A stretch of DNA of 64,000 nt from the NCBI GenBank assembly GCA_903813345.2, contig CAIIXF020000008.1:15982822-16046821 (forward strand), written 5' to 3'. The DNA comes from Owenia fusiformis (taxonomy: Eukaryota; Annelida; Polychaeta; Sabellida; Oweniidae). Made by a program: the position numbers and the translations under genes. The notes beneath the pieces are model-generated. The model did not search any database and was not told the DNA's origin. It worked only from the letters and a program-made list of their open reading frames with translations. Below are positions 51,001 to 59,625 of this stretch, in pieces. Each line of letters begins with the position of its first letter. Within the stretch, counting starts at the first letter, position 1.

Positions 51001-54000
51001 AAAAAGTCATTTCTCACTGTCTGAAATTGTGCTTCAGATCTGGTATATTTAACGGTATCAGTTTGCTTGTTCCTTCACTGATTTCCAATTACTGCCAATT
51101 TACTCTCAGACATTCCTTCTGTGTATGCCTCAGGGTCGATTACATCGCTTTCATGTCTTCATTTAGGGACACATATGTCACTTATAGATTTAAAGCTTCA
51201 ATTTGTTAGGAGGTATAAGTCTTATTTTTCAATGATTCATTAAATGTTATTTTGTTGGCTCTACCAACATATTGAGGGATAAGGTCAGTACATCAATGTA
51301 AGCTTAGTTAATTACACTTTGGGGAAGAGTAAAAGCCTATTACATTTTGTAAGCTTACTTCAATGCATGGAGGGGGACATTGAAATAATGACATGTTCCC
51401 TAAAATAAACCATGAAGCCAGCTATGAAATTCATCCATTACCTCTCTGATTGAGAATTCCTGATTACCAAGAATATCATCATTTGATATGTGGATGTACG
51501 TAATGACTGGGTAATCTTGCAGAACAATCCCATGTAAGATGACTGGAGGCTGGATGAAATAGGAATTTGTATGATATCACGTCATAGCTCAATTTAGCTT
51601 ATCCAGTTCAATTCCTTACAAGTTTGTCATATATTGTCTTGGAATTTCAACTTGTTTAAACAGCATTCATCTTCTATATAAGCACTCCGTAGACACAACT
51701 TTGGGTAGCTTGGGCCTTGAGGAAAATTAAAAGAAGTTGTCAGTATTTGAAAGGATTGATTAATAGAGAAAGAAATACGAGATGTCTGTCCAAGAGTGTT
51801 CCTGATTTATCCAGTGACACACTTCTGTTTGAATTAATCTAAAAATACGGTACCTCTTAAAAGTGTTCAACTTTGGATTTGTTCCACATATAGAGGTTCA
51901 TTTAACATTAAGTCAGTCTGAAAAGTGTTCCACTAATAGAGATGTTCTATTTGGAGAGATGTTCCACTTTACAGGTTTCCATTATGCTTGACATAGCATG
52001 CCTAGACTTCCTTAGTTCATGTTCAATCGATGCTCCATTTATTGGGTTTGATTTAACATGTAGAAAGAAGATTTTAATTACTCTTTTCTATTCATTGGGC
52101 AATTTTCTGATTGAATTATGAGCCAGGAAATCAGTGTGTACTTTTATAAGCAGAGATTTATATTAAACCTTATCAATACTCGTAATTGTCTCTTAAAATC
52201 ATATCGTTCAAGTGTTATTTTCATAAGACGTAATAATGACGTCCCTTTTGAATTAATTTGTGCCCAAACCATAGTAATCGACAAAGGAATTATTTCACAG
52301 AGTTAGTGGTATATCATTGATTTAATTATAGTCTCACCATATCAATAACATGGTTTAACCAGCAACAATAACTGCTGAGCAATTAATAATTTCAGAATTC
52401 CATTAATTTGAATTTGCCGGAAATATATAAATTGTTGTATGGAGGTTGTTTCTGGTTAAGTGATCCTTGATTTCCATAAGTGTAATAAAATATATTAATT
52501 GTCATAATGACCTTTATTTCTTGCCATTTGTTGTTTATTTCCATTAGTATAATAAAATATATAAATCATCATTATGACTTTTATATTTCTTGTTGGATAA
52601 TGTTCATCTCCATGTGTGTTATAAGATGTATAAATTGTCATTATGACTGCTATTTTTGTTTAAATGATCCTTAATTTCCATAAGTTTAATAATAGATAGA
52701 CTATATAAATTGACATTATGACTTATTTCCTTGATTTTCTCTTGTATATTAAGCTTGAATTCAATCTCCTGTGCTTGTTTCTTGTTTTTACAATTATGAT
52801 TGTATCATGGGATTCAAGTCATTACAGCTTTACATGGGGGAAAAGGGATCTGTGTAAAGATCAGATTCACCCATTCTACTCTACATCGGGGTTATAAGGT
52901 GAGAGTACATCACACAAAGAACTGGAACCAATTTAGAAAATTAGAACGAATCGATTTATCCTAATCCTGAATTGAAGGCCATTCTTTAAGTTGAAAAATT
53001 AAAAAAAAAATTTCTAAATTGATGCATTTTCTAATCGTAAGGTTAATGCCAAGAGCAATGATTTTGTGACTTAAATTCTAATGCACATTACTGTATTAAT
53101 ACTTATTGACAAAATCTGTATTTCCAAATAACAAGCTCTTTTCTTTCTTATCATCCTATTGATTCCCTTGAAATATGAACACTTGCCAATATGATACTTT
53201 TTACCAGTTTCATTGTTTGCTGAATTTTCCATATTAATGTATGTTTTAAGTACAGTAAAACCTGTCGAAGGGGAACACCTTTAGTACTTGTAAAAAATGT
53301 TCTACTTGGGAGGTGTTCCACTTAAAGAGGTTCATTTAAGTCAGTTAGACTTGGTACTTTGAAAAGTGTTCCCCTTACTCTGGTGTTCCACTTATAGAGG
53401 TTCATTTAAGCCTTAATGATTTGAAAAATATTTCACTTACAGTGGTGTTTTACTTACATAGATGTTCTACTTGTTGAGGTGTTCCACTAGCAGAGGTGTT
53501 CCACTTTACAGGCTTCACTGTAGTACATTTTGTAATTTCTATGTGTTTCAGGAGATGAGGTGCAGAACAAGAAAGCTCTCCAGATGATTATACAAAAGAT
53601 AACAGAGGACCCTCAGAGTGGTTCTTGTCCTAACATAAGCTATACAGACTTTCATGGCCCTGTGGCCAGCGCCAACCCTACAGGCTCTCCCTTCGCTGGA
53701 GCAGTACCGCAGAGAATGGAGGTCGGAGGTCAAGGGTACAGCCCTGGTCAGAACTTTCCCGGTGGTTTACTAGGTGCAGGAGGTAACTTTACCAATGGAG
53801 GAGGCCCGAATAACATCGGCAGTGGAATAAATAACTTGAATCTCAACTCTTCCATTGGTACCAATGGCCGAGGTATTGCCATGCCTGGCCTGGAAAGTCT
53901 ACGCACCACACTACGTGCAAGTGGTTTCTCTGATATGGCGATTGAGGAGATCTGCCAAGCTATGTGCACTCTCTCCAGCTATAACTTACTAGGTATGTTA

Positions 54001-54621
54001 GGCATGGGGATGGGTCAAGGTGGGGCAGGACCAAGTACCTTTAATCTGGGGGGTGGCACAGGCCTTGGGGGCCTGAACCTGGGGGGTACTAACAGTTTGT
54101 TTGGTAACAATGGGAGTCTATTTGGGCCTGTAGGGAGTGGGGGTAACCATGGGGCAGGGGATGGAAGCTTGTTCACGGGGGCAACCAACATGGGAGGTAT
54201 GGCCAATATGGCTGCCCAACAACCCCAGCAACAACAAGGGGCAGGGGACAACCATAGCTCCTCCCTGTTTAGCGATTCATATAGTACCCCTGGTTATAAC
54301 ATGGGGCACCAGGGTATGGAACATACTGTCCAGCAACAACAGGGCGGGGATGAAAAGGGCGACCCTACTAAGAAAGAAATGGAGGTACATGAGAATATTG
54401 TGGGTGCCATCCTTGGACCTGGGGGTAGGGACATTGTGGAACTTCAACAGAACACACGAACAACCATCATAGTCTCCAAAAAGGGTGTCTATGCCCCAAA
54501 TTCACGCAACCGCATCGTAACCATCAGTGGTAACCCCCAGAATATTGCCAAGGCTCAGTATATGATACAATTGAGAATCAGCCAGGAAGAGTCAAAAAGA
54601 GCTCGCCAGGCTCCTAGATAA
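11906..54621 (+). CDS. NOVA: NOVA/pasilla-type KH-domain splicing regulator
   Basis: An RNA-binding protein that recognises YCAY clusters in pre-mRNA and controls alternative splicing in the nucleus. Joined exons: 11906-12011, 21114-21254, 39682-39833, 43159-43312, 53552-54621. They give 1623 nt, or 540 residues plus stop, slightly longer than vertebrate NOVA (about 490-510). The N terminus carries SRKRPLDG, an NLS-like motif typical of NOVA. KH1 is about residues 38-115 (GKGG loop at 55-58), KH2 about 134-206 (GKSG at 148-151) and KH3 about 458-527 (GPGG at 473-476). The conserved stretch after KH2, [13 protein letters not shown], is diagnostic. A long Gly/Asn/Ser-rich linker with a short poly-Gln tract separates KH2 from KH3. 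Phases agree at all four junctions. It is divergent to PPP1CB and convergent with the PhyH gene. Confidence 0.96.
16033..16638. mobile_element. Element with 26-bp terminal inverted repeats (CTCTGTAATTA type)
   Basis: The left end 16033-16058 and right end 16613-16638 are inverse copies at 24 of 26 positions, sharing TTCTCTGTAATTA and CGCCC. A nested 14-bp perfect inverse (CTAATAAGCGCCCA at 16063-16076, inverse at 16559-16572) extends the pairing. A second copy of the left terminus starts near 16436, in direct orientation, suggesting a nested insertion. Flanking TA may be the target site. No transposase. Confidence 0.7.
16913..17122. mobile_element. MITE with CAGGCCCGTAGCCAGG ends and 5-bp duplication
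   Basis: 210 bp, with near-perfect 16-bp terminal inverted repeats. It is flanked by ATCTT on both sides (16908-16912 and 17123-17127). Internal G runs near the left end and C runs near the right end extend the inverted symmetry. Confidence 0.8.
21114..21254 (+). CDS. NOVA: NOVA exon 2 (KH1, first half)
   Basis: 141 nt, acceptor TTTTTTCAG and donor GTGAGT. It encodes [20 protein letters not shown], then [20 protein letters not shown] and ANDYYP. It contains the KH1 GKGG nucleic-acid-binding loop. Confidence 0.96.
23669..23840. mobile_element. TA-flanked MITE (TATAGTGAAACCT ends), single-unit copy
   Basis: Left TATAGTGAAACCT and right AGGTTTTACTATA are inverse at 12 of 13 bases. The interior carries repeated TAGTGAACACC motifs and one copy of the 76-bp module (CTTTCTCAGCATATACTCC...) that is amplified at 27341-27720. 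A TA target and short termini point to a Tc1/mariner-type origin. Confidence 0.7.
26505..26651. mobile_element. MITE with CAGGCCCGTAGCCAG ends and 5-bp duplication (second copy)
   Basis: 147 bp, from CAGGCCCGTAGCCAG to its near-inverse CTGGCTACAGGCCTG, flanked by CTCTG at 26500-26504 and 26652-26656. It is a shorter relative of the element at 16913-17122, with the same G-run/C-run layout inside. Confidence 0.8.
27294..27735. repeat. 76-bp minisatellite inside a TA-flanked MITE
   Basis: CTAGTGAACACCC recurs at 27341, 27417, 27493, 27569 and 27643, that is, at 76-bp steps (last step 74). The flanks match the single-unit element at 23669-23840: ATAGTGAAACCTGTCTTAGT on the left and CTACCTACAGTGAACACA on the right. 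The array therefore grew inside a MITE copy. Confidence 0.85.
31107..31400. repeat. Two tandem GGTACCAT-rich units
   Basis: ATCTACACAGCCAATCT occurs at about 31108 and 31252, each followed by several ATGGTACC/GGTACCAT and TACTGTATGGTAC motifs in both orientations. The units are about 145 bp and diverged. The many short inverse matches would allow complex folding. Not assigned to a known family. Confidence 0.5.
33354..33477 (+). repeat. Dispersed CTGTAACAAATGGCAGGTGG family, copy 1
   Basis: It shares GGTGTCTGTAACAAATAGCAGGTG and GCATGATAATGCCTT-like blocks with copies at 35517-35640, 41349-41450, 59539-59625 and 61093-61200. No terminal inverted repeats were identified. Confidence 0.55.
35517..35640 (+). 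repeat. Dispersed CTGTAACAAATGGCAGGTGG family, copy 2
   Basis: Contains TATAGTCTCCAACTTTTTTG, GTGTTTGGTGGTTGGTG and GGTGGTGACATTTTGCATGT, aligning in order with the other four copies. Confidence 0.55.
39485..39622. repeat. Foldback hairpin with about 60-bp arms upstream of NOVA exon 3
   Basis: Arms 39485-39546 and 39563-39622 are inverse copies apart from one indel and a few mismatches near the base. The loop itself contains GCCCTTCGGGC, which also pairs. In RNA it would form a long, nearly continuous hairpin ending 59 nt before exon 3. It is probably a foldback transposable element. Confidence 0.85.
39682..39833 (+). CDS. NOVA: NOVA exon 3 (KH1, second half, and linker)
   Basis: 152 nt, acceptor TTCTTGCAG and donor GTAGGT. 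It encodes [20 protein letters not shown], then [20 protein letters not shown] and [19 protein letters not shown] and EKIRE are strongly conserved in NOVA. The acceptor lies 59 bp downstream of a long foldback hairpin (39485-39622). Confidence 0.95.
40530..40950 (+). repeat. Dispersed repeat, copy 2 (related to 5550-5990)
   Basis: Begins ACCAGGTGGCTAACTC and follows 5550-5990 in order, including AAGAAAATATATTTCACTTTT. It is diverged by substitutions and indels, so the insertion is old. The CCGACAATTGTCGG ends are not present here. Confidence 0.5.
41349..41450 (+). repeat. Dispersed CTGTAACAAATGGCAGGTGG family, copy 3
   Basis: Contains AGTCTTCAACTCTTTTGTAG, GTCTGTAACAAATGGCAGG and TGGTGACATTTTGAATGT. 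It is one of the best-preserved copies of the core. Confidence 0.55.
42747..43012. mobile_element. Probable MITE related to the GTAGCCAG family
   Basis: The left end GGGGCATAGCCAG and right end TTGGCTACGCCTATG are imperfect inverse copies, with a G run inside the left end. No target duplication was recognised. The element ends about 150 bp before NOVA exon 4. Confidence 0.45.
43159..43312 (+). CDS. NOVA: NOVA exon 4 (KH2)
   Basis: 154 nt, acceptor TTTTAG and donor GTACGT. It encodes [20 protein letters not shown], then [20 protein letters not shown] and [17 protein letters not shown](L/M)IIGK and NLQER are NOVA hallmarks. A 21-bp minisatellite begins about 300 bp past the donor. Confidence 0.96.
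43435..44397. repeat. 21-bp minisatellite (TTTCACTGTAGAGGGAACAGG), about 37 copies, grown from a TA-flanked element
   Basis: A fragment of the TA-flanked family (AAAACCTTTTAAAGTGGAAC at 43438, TGTTCCACTTTTAAAGATG near 43591) leads straight into about 37 tandem copies of a 21-bp unit from about 43609 to 44397. The unit repeats the right-end motif ACAGGTTTCACTGTA of the same family. Variants (TTTTACTG, GTAAAGGG) are interspersed. Because 21 is a multiple of 3, long open frames exist on both strands (FHCRGNR and VPSTVKP heptads), but these are by-products. Confidence 0.9.
45190..45305. repeat. 34-bp tandem repeat, about 3.3 copies
   Basis: The unit CATGTATTTCTTCTCAAGAT plus CCATTGCATTTTAA repeats nearly perfectly three times and then stops at CATGTATTTTTAATT. 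Confidence 0.9.
45421..45560. mobile_element. TA-flanked element fragment (right end intact)
   Basis: Ends with TTACAGGTTTCACTGTA, the canonical terminus of the family, preceded by alternating GTGTTCTATT and GAGGTGTTCCA motifs. The left terminus is degraded. Confidence 0.6.
46050..46202. repeat. Foldback element with about 70-bp arms
   Basis: 46050-46120 (AATGCAACTTTCGGCTG...) and 46135-46202 (...CAGCCGAAAGTTGCATT) are inverse copies with a 14-bp loop. Imperfect direct repeats of about 24 bp flank it (near 46017 and 46222). The sequence differs from the other two foldbacks. Confidence 0.8.
46489..46666. mobile_element. TA-flanked MITE, complete copy
   Basis: TATAGTAAAACCTGAG on the left and GACGGTTTTACTGTA on the right. 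The interior holds GTGTTCAATAAATGCAGGTG and CTAGAGAGAGGTGTCCACTA, the reverse-orientation form of the TAGTGAACACC modules. Confidence 0.7.
47386..47543. repeat. 29-bp tandem repeat, about 5 copies
   Basis: CTCAAAAATTACAAAATCAT plus AAAAAGTTG repeats. CTCA occurs at 47427, 47456, 47485 and 47514, a constant 29-bp step. The outer copies are diverged. Confidence 0.9.
47780..48972. repeat. 23-bp minisatellite (ATTCATAAGACTGATATGTCTAT), about 50 copies
   Basis: About 1.2 kb of a 23-bp unit with two recurring variants, TTAGAC/AAGAC and TATGTC/TATATC, often alternating as a 46-bp dimer. The rarer variant GGGATGTGTATATTCATGAG occurs at 48449, 48656 and 48794, that is 9 and 6 units apart, showing higher-order block duplication. 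The left edge is degenerate. Confidence 0.92.
52436..52740. repeat. Degenerate 70-80-bp tandem repeat, about 4 copies
   Basis: Successive units carry TTCCATAAGTGTAATAAAAT, TATAAATTGTCATTATGAC and ATTTCTTG-like blocks in the same order, with clear divergence. Confidence 0.7.
53251..53522. mobile_element. TA-flanked MITE adjoining the NOVA exon 5 acceptor
   Basis: The left end TACAGTAAAACCTGT and right end ACAGGCTTCACTGTA are inverse with two mismatches. The interior contains many GGTGTTCCACTT and GAGGTTCATTTAAG modules. The element ends 29 bp before exon 5, so the branch site lies inside or beside it. Confidence 0.75.
53552..54621 (+). CDS. NOVA: NOVA exon 5 (end of KH2, linker, KH3, stop)
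   Basis: 1070 nt, acceptor GTTTCAG, stop TAA at 54619-54621. It completes KH2 ([20 protein letters not shown]), then [11 protein letters not shown] and [16 protein letters not shown] long linker rich in Gly, Asn, Ser and Leu with QQPQQQQ follows, then KH3 from about residue 458 with VGAILGPGG and [18 protein letters not shown]. The GXXG loop of KH3 is GPGG, lacking the usual basic residue. The whole C-terminal two-thirds of the protein lies in this one exon. Confidence 0.96.
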
Positions 54622-55382
54622 GTCAACAAGGGAGGGGGTAGGGGCTGGGGGTAACAGGCTTGTGAAGTCTGCACCCCTAGTCAATGGACAGCAGTCGCAT
54701 ACATGCACCAGTTAATGCCTCATCATACCCTTGAAAATCATAAACTGTCTTTATTATTTCTTGGTTGGGAATTTTTTATTAGAGTAAATAATTGTTCGAA
54801 TTTGGAACAACAGTATCATATAACTTGTCTGGCTAAATCTTTTGAATACAAATCAATTTTTGATATTTTCTGCTGCTTAATCTGGAATTCAATGGATAAT
54901 GGACATTCTCATTAATATAATTGTCTTGAATAATATTAGATTATATTTAGCTGAGTCCTGTTGCAGAATGAATCCATTTGGACTGACCTTGTGATATTTC
55001 AGCCATCAAAAATAATTATTAGAACCGCAATACCATATGATTTAATAGGAACGAGTTAATGTCTTTGATATAAAACATTGCTGGGGGATACCACTGATAT
55101 TTATTAATATTGCAAATTGTCTGAGAGGATTGGGAATTGTAAGTAGGGTATTTTGTAATGAGTTTTGACACTAAGTAATCAATTGCCCAGTGGTCAGGTG
55201 TAGATGCATACAACAAATTAACACACATCTCTTGGTGTTCTCCCTGGGGTTGTTGAGGTATTGATTGGTGGAAGGGTTGACTTCAATGTATGCTAACTGA
55301 ATGCTTATACTACTAGGGGTAAATATATACTGGAGACCTATTGGTCTTGAACTTTTTTGGGGGACTTTTTGGAATATACATA

Positions 55383-55735
55383 TGTCATTGGGGCAATGTA
55401 GGTCATTAGAGGAATCTAGAGGTCATTGGAGTGATACTAGGTCATGAGGGTGTTCTAGGTCATTTGGGTGATATAGAATATCGGATTGATCTTGGTCATG
55501 AGGGTATTCTAGGTCATTTGGGTGATATAGAATATCGGATTGATCTAGGTCATGAGGGTGTTCTAGGTCATTTTGGGTGATATAGATCATTGAATTGATC
55601 TAGGTCATGAAGGTATTCCAGGTCATTTTGGTGATATAGATCATTGATTGATCTAGGTCATGAAGGTATTCTAGGTCATTGGGGTGATATAGATCATTGA
55701 ATTGATCTAGGTCATGAGGGTATTCTAGGGTATTG
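55383..55735 (+). repeat. TCAT-rich tandem array downstream of NOVA
   Basis: Diverged units of roughly 50-60 bp built from GATCTAGGTCATGAGGGTAT, TCTAGGTCATTTGGGTGA and TATAGATCATTGAATT. I count 17 TCAT (YCAY) motifs in about 340 bases, nearly one per 20. YCAY is the NOVA binding motif. The array is 760 bp past the NOVA stop codon. Confidence 0.85.
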
Positions 55736-57457
55736 GGATCTAGATCAAAGGGAAACGAAGTTAATTAAAGATCCCTTGCACAAGGCTCCATATGCTTAAG
55801 AGTTGTCATGAACTTTTCTATTCTGGGGAACGGTGCAAAGTAATTATGCATGGTATGAAATTGTACTAAACACAAGAGAATTAGAATCAAGCTGAGGTCT
55901 TGTTGCTGGTATACAATTTATATTCCTCACATCTCTCCAGAAGTGATGACTTTGTAACCTCTTGCATGGGATTATATAACACTGGCTGATGCTGCCAGTA
56001 GAATAATTGAATACATTAATTAATAACTGAACACATTACGATTCACCTCTACATGAAAGGTATTTCAAAAGGGGGAAATCTAAGTGTGCCTAGGCTAATG
56101 GAAGTCTAATGTAATCTATGATTAAATGTTATATGTTCTTCATAGGAACGGTTATATTAGTAGAGATATGTTAAAGACATAGAGTCTAGTTTTAAACAGC
56201 CATATATATAAAGGCTTTGTTATTAGGGGTTTATAGGGTCCTTTAAAGGATTATAGGTCCTCCTAGAGGATGAAAAGTTCTTGTTGGGAATTTTTGTCCC
56301 TAGGAGAGCCTGCAACGTGCAGTAAGTCATCCAACACAGAAATAATGGCTTTGCATCATTCATATGTACAAACTCATGATAAAAGTAAATACATTTCATT
56401 TTAATTTATTTGGCATTTTAACAAGAACAACAACAGAAAGGAGAAATATAACATATAACAATACATATTTGAATCTAAGTCATATGTAGTATATATTCAT
56501 TGACAAATGATGTCATGAATTAAAAAATCTCAAATTGAAGAATGAATGTAGATAGATACAACCCACTTTAGAGTTCTTAGATGTACGTTCATGTATCTGA
56601 CGTAGTAAAAACTAAGAATGCTGCTTATAAGTGTTATCGATTGGGGACTAATTTTACGTAGAATCGATCATTTATGGATTCCCGAAACTAAGAATGGATC
56701 AATAACTGATTACTAAGTAGAATCTACAGACTCACTGTTACCTAATATGTTTGTACTTTATAGCTGTACAGTTACCAATTTAGCACTAAAGTCATTCTGA
56801 ACTTCCAAGGTCTATAACGATCACATGACAATAATTATTCCACTACAATTACTTTAGCTCAACTTACACTGTAATTTGAATCAAAGACTTTAATCGGAAA
56901 AAAATGATTGCATCGTACTTTTAGAAAACGATGCACACAGTTTTGTACAGTTCATATATCGATGATTGGTTCAGTGTTTTAGTGGTAGATTGTATACAGT
57001 GTATTGCTACCTAGTACTTGTATTTTATTTGACACTGTATATTATGCCTCGCCTCTGTCCATTGCCAAGTCACTGTACAGTGAACTCTATTTAGCTATGT
57101 AAAAATCATTGCCAGAATTATACATAATCGTCTGTCTCCAAATTGATGTAAAATATTTGACAAATTCAGTCTTGCATGACACACTCTAACTACGCCATCT
57201 TTTTGTTTTATCATTTTACCCACCTTTTATCATCAAAATTGGAACATCATGATTATATAGAATTCTAGAATCGATGGTTGGTTATACATTAAATGTATGT
57301 TGATTTGTAATGTGGGTAATGTTTGGGTTTCAGAGTTAAAACAATCATTTGTGTAGAATATGGCCAGAAGTTCATGTATCATTTCTTGGCTTCAAATTGT
57401 TACACAATTATTTATTTTGTTTCATGTGCATCCATGTTAACCCTTTTCATCATAGCC

Positions 57458-57560
57458 CAGTGATAAACTGGAACGCTGTCCCAATGATAAACTGGAACGC
57501 TGTCCCAGTGATAAACTGGAACGCTGTCCCAGTGATAAACTAGAATGCTGTCCCAGTGAT
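57458..57560. repeat. 24-bp tandem repeat, 4 copies
   Basis: CAGTGATAAACTGGAACGCT plus GTCC repeats four times with a few substitutions. It is an exact multiple of 3, so open frames on both strands (INWNAVPV and YHWDSVPV) are artefacts of the repeat. Confidence 0.9.
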
Positions 57561-58606
57561 TTTTTGCCTTATGGACACTTAAAATAATTCGAGGGTTTTG
57601 ATGTTTTTCATCAAAAGGACATTTCATATCATGTATGGTTTTTTGGTTATATTTGGAACTCAGAATTAATGCCACACTGTTTGAGTAAAAATATTCACCA
57701 TTTCATCGCAAAATCATTATTCAATAAACTTGCTCAATGGATGATAATTTAGTGACGTGTGAGCAATATTTCTACTTCCTGGTGTGAACCTACAAGATCA
57801 TACGTAACATGGATGCATACTTTGGCATTGTACATGTGCATAGCGCACGCTTAGCTCATATATACTTACTAGACATTTCTGATGTGGTCATGGAAAACCA
57901 TCATTCATTACTGCTGCTATTAAACCTGCCCAATAAGCCATAACTCTTTAGTCATTCATCCTCACACATGTGTGCTACAGCACTGAATATTTGCAGTACG
58001 TACTACAGGGCTATGGCGTATCTAGGCAGGTTTCACATAGGCATTCGCTGAGGCGGCATTTTCACATTTACGATCATTCAAAATTTCATGAATTGCAGAT
58101 ATCCTTGAATTACATTTGCATCCATCTTCAGATTTCCTCTTCCATTCATATTACATAGGTAGCTGCACGTATGCAAAGTGCAGTGCTTATGTAAGGTGAA
58201 ATGTTCATCCTTCAGTTGCTTTCAACATTAACATTGACATTCATGACCCTCATGCCCCACCCACTTTACCCCCTAGGCCGGCCCCTAGTAATGCCCAACA
58301 CCATATTTGGATAAAATGTAATTCAGGAATATATTCAATTTTAAAATTGTAAATATAATTTTTAATTCAAACAAATTTTGTGCATAATTAGAACAAATTG
58401 AACATATTAAAATCTTCAGATTCTTTTCAATGACCACTCAGATATTTATAATTAAGAGTTATGTATTCAATGTAATATATATAAAAAACGGTTGTGTAAA
58501 AAAGATGGTAAAATATTTTGAAATATGCACACAGTCTATTGAGACTGAGTGCAAGATATTGTTATAACCAGTGAGAGAGGTTGTTATGTTGATGTAAACA
58601 GCACAC

Positions 58607-58612
58607 AATAAA
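58607..58612 (+). terminator. Candidate poly(A) signal AATAAA, plus strand
   Basis: AATAAA in CACACAATAAAGTTGATTG, 4 kb after the NOVA stop. It is a possible distal end of a long NOVA 3' UTR. There is no transcript evidence. Confidence 0.3.
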
Positions 58613-58787
58613 GTTGATTGAAGTACAACTGAAATTCAACGTTTTTAGTCTTAAATTTTGACATTGATATTGAAAAAGCTCACTTTGAAAATTGAAAATA
58701 TTTATTTAAGATTGTTTGCAGAATTATTCCTGAAATCCCCAAATATTTCAATCCTCCCCTTCTCCCTGTATAATTTTCCAACCAATC

Positions 58788-59454
58788 ATGATTAATTTTA
58801 TATACTGTTGCCATGGTGATCCATTGCATTACCAGAAGTTTTCTGTATCAGCTCTCAGGCCCGATCATGCCACACTCATCACCATATATGGACATATGAC
58901 ATCATCACTTCTGTATGACATCATTTCATCTCAATCAGGTATGTTTTCTGACTTGACTTGGGTAACATTACAAATGTCATTTATTTTTGTAAATTGTTCA
59001 TTTTTTAATGTTAACTCAAGTTTTATGTAAAACATGTTTAAACTCACTGTGTAATTACAGTAAAATCTGTAATCTGAACTCTGTTGGGATCAGTTTGATT
59101 GGTATTCACATTTTGAAGTTTTAAATATGGCAATCTTTGCAGACTAAAAATGAGATTGAAAAATGCATTTAGTACATTTAGAAGTGCTCAGGTTAGGTGT
59201 TCAGTTATTCAGGTTTTACTGTATATTTTAGTTTTTGAATATGCTGTTTATTTGACTAATAACTCAAAACATATTTCTGGCATTGTTTCTATTAAAACCA
59301 CTTCTTCATTTGCTTCAATTGTTTATAAAAAGCAGAATTTCTATATTTAGGTGCTATCCTGCCATTCCTTGGTGACTATGTAGTGGTGCCCTCTAGTGGT
59401 GACCCCCTGGGTGTGAGCGCGTACCGAGACCCGTTCCTCACCCTCCTACTATAG
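58788..59454 (+). CDS. Unrecognised two-exon open frame (candidate small gene or terminal exons)
   Basis: 58788-58938 (50 codons plus one base, donor GTATGT) joins in phase to 59351-59454 (acceptor ATATTTAG, stop TAG) for 84 residues. The joined product reads ...SVSALRPDHATLITIYGHM and ...GAILPFLGDYVVVPSSGDPL. The second exon is noticeably GC-rich against its surroundings and its wobble positions favour G/C. The first part could start instead at an acceptor at 58841 (ATTACCAG), so upstream exons or a link to NOVA are possible. I do not recognise the protein. It may be chance. Confidence 0.25.
59385..59399 (-). promoter_or_regulatory. CTCF-like core motif CCACTAGAGGGCACC
   Basis: The minus strand reads CCACTAGAGGGCACC, which fits the CTCF core consensus CCASYAGRKGGCRSY at all 15 positions. 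It lies between the convergent NOVA and PhyH genes, inside the small open-frame exon. CTCF is conserved across Bilateria, and its motif is similar in invertebrates that retain it. Confidence 0.4.
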
Positions 59455-59538
59455 TTTACAACAACATATGGTGGCTGGACATACACTCAGGGACTTATAG
59501 GGGTAAGGTTCCAAAAGTGTTGACATACTGTATTGTTA

Positions 59539-59625
59539 TTGTCTCCAACTTGTTTGTGGATGGTGTTTGGCAGTCAGAGTTTGGCGGTCAATGTCTGTAA
59601 CAAATGGCAGATTATGACAAGATTG
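59539..59625 (+). repeat. Dispersed CTGTAACAAATGGCAGGTGG family, copy 4
   Basis: Contains TGTCTCCAACTTGTTTGTGG, GGTGTTTGGCAGTC and ATGTCTGTAACAAATGGCAG. Truncated at its 3' side relative to other copies. Confidence 0.5.

Larger units (their letters stand above)
43313..53551 (+). other. NOVA intron 4, 10.2 kb
   Basis: No exon recognised. It is dominated by tandem arrays and TA-flanked elements, listed separately. A further fragment of the TA-flanked family is at 51850-51985 (GTTCCACTTTACAGGTTTCC right end). The stretch 49000-51850 shows nothing I can name. Confidence 0.55.

Noticed and set aside
53748-54472. Antisense and alternate-frame open frames across NOVA exon 5
   Set aside because: Shadows of the GC-richer coding exon in other frames, low-complexity and without family features.
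57349-57675. Open frames with INWNAVPV or YHWDSVPV repeats
   Set aside because: By-products of a 24-bp tandem repeat, with no other coding signal.
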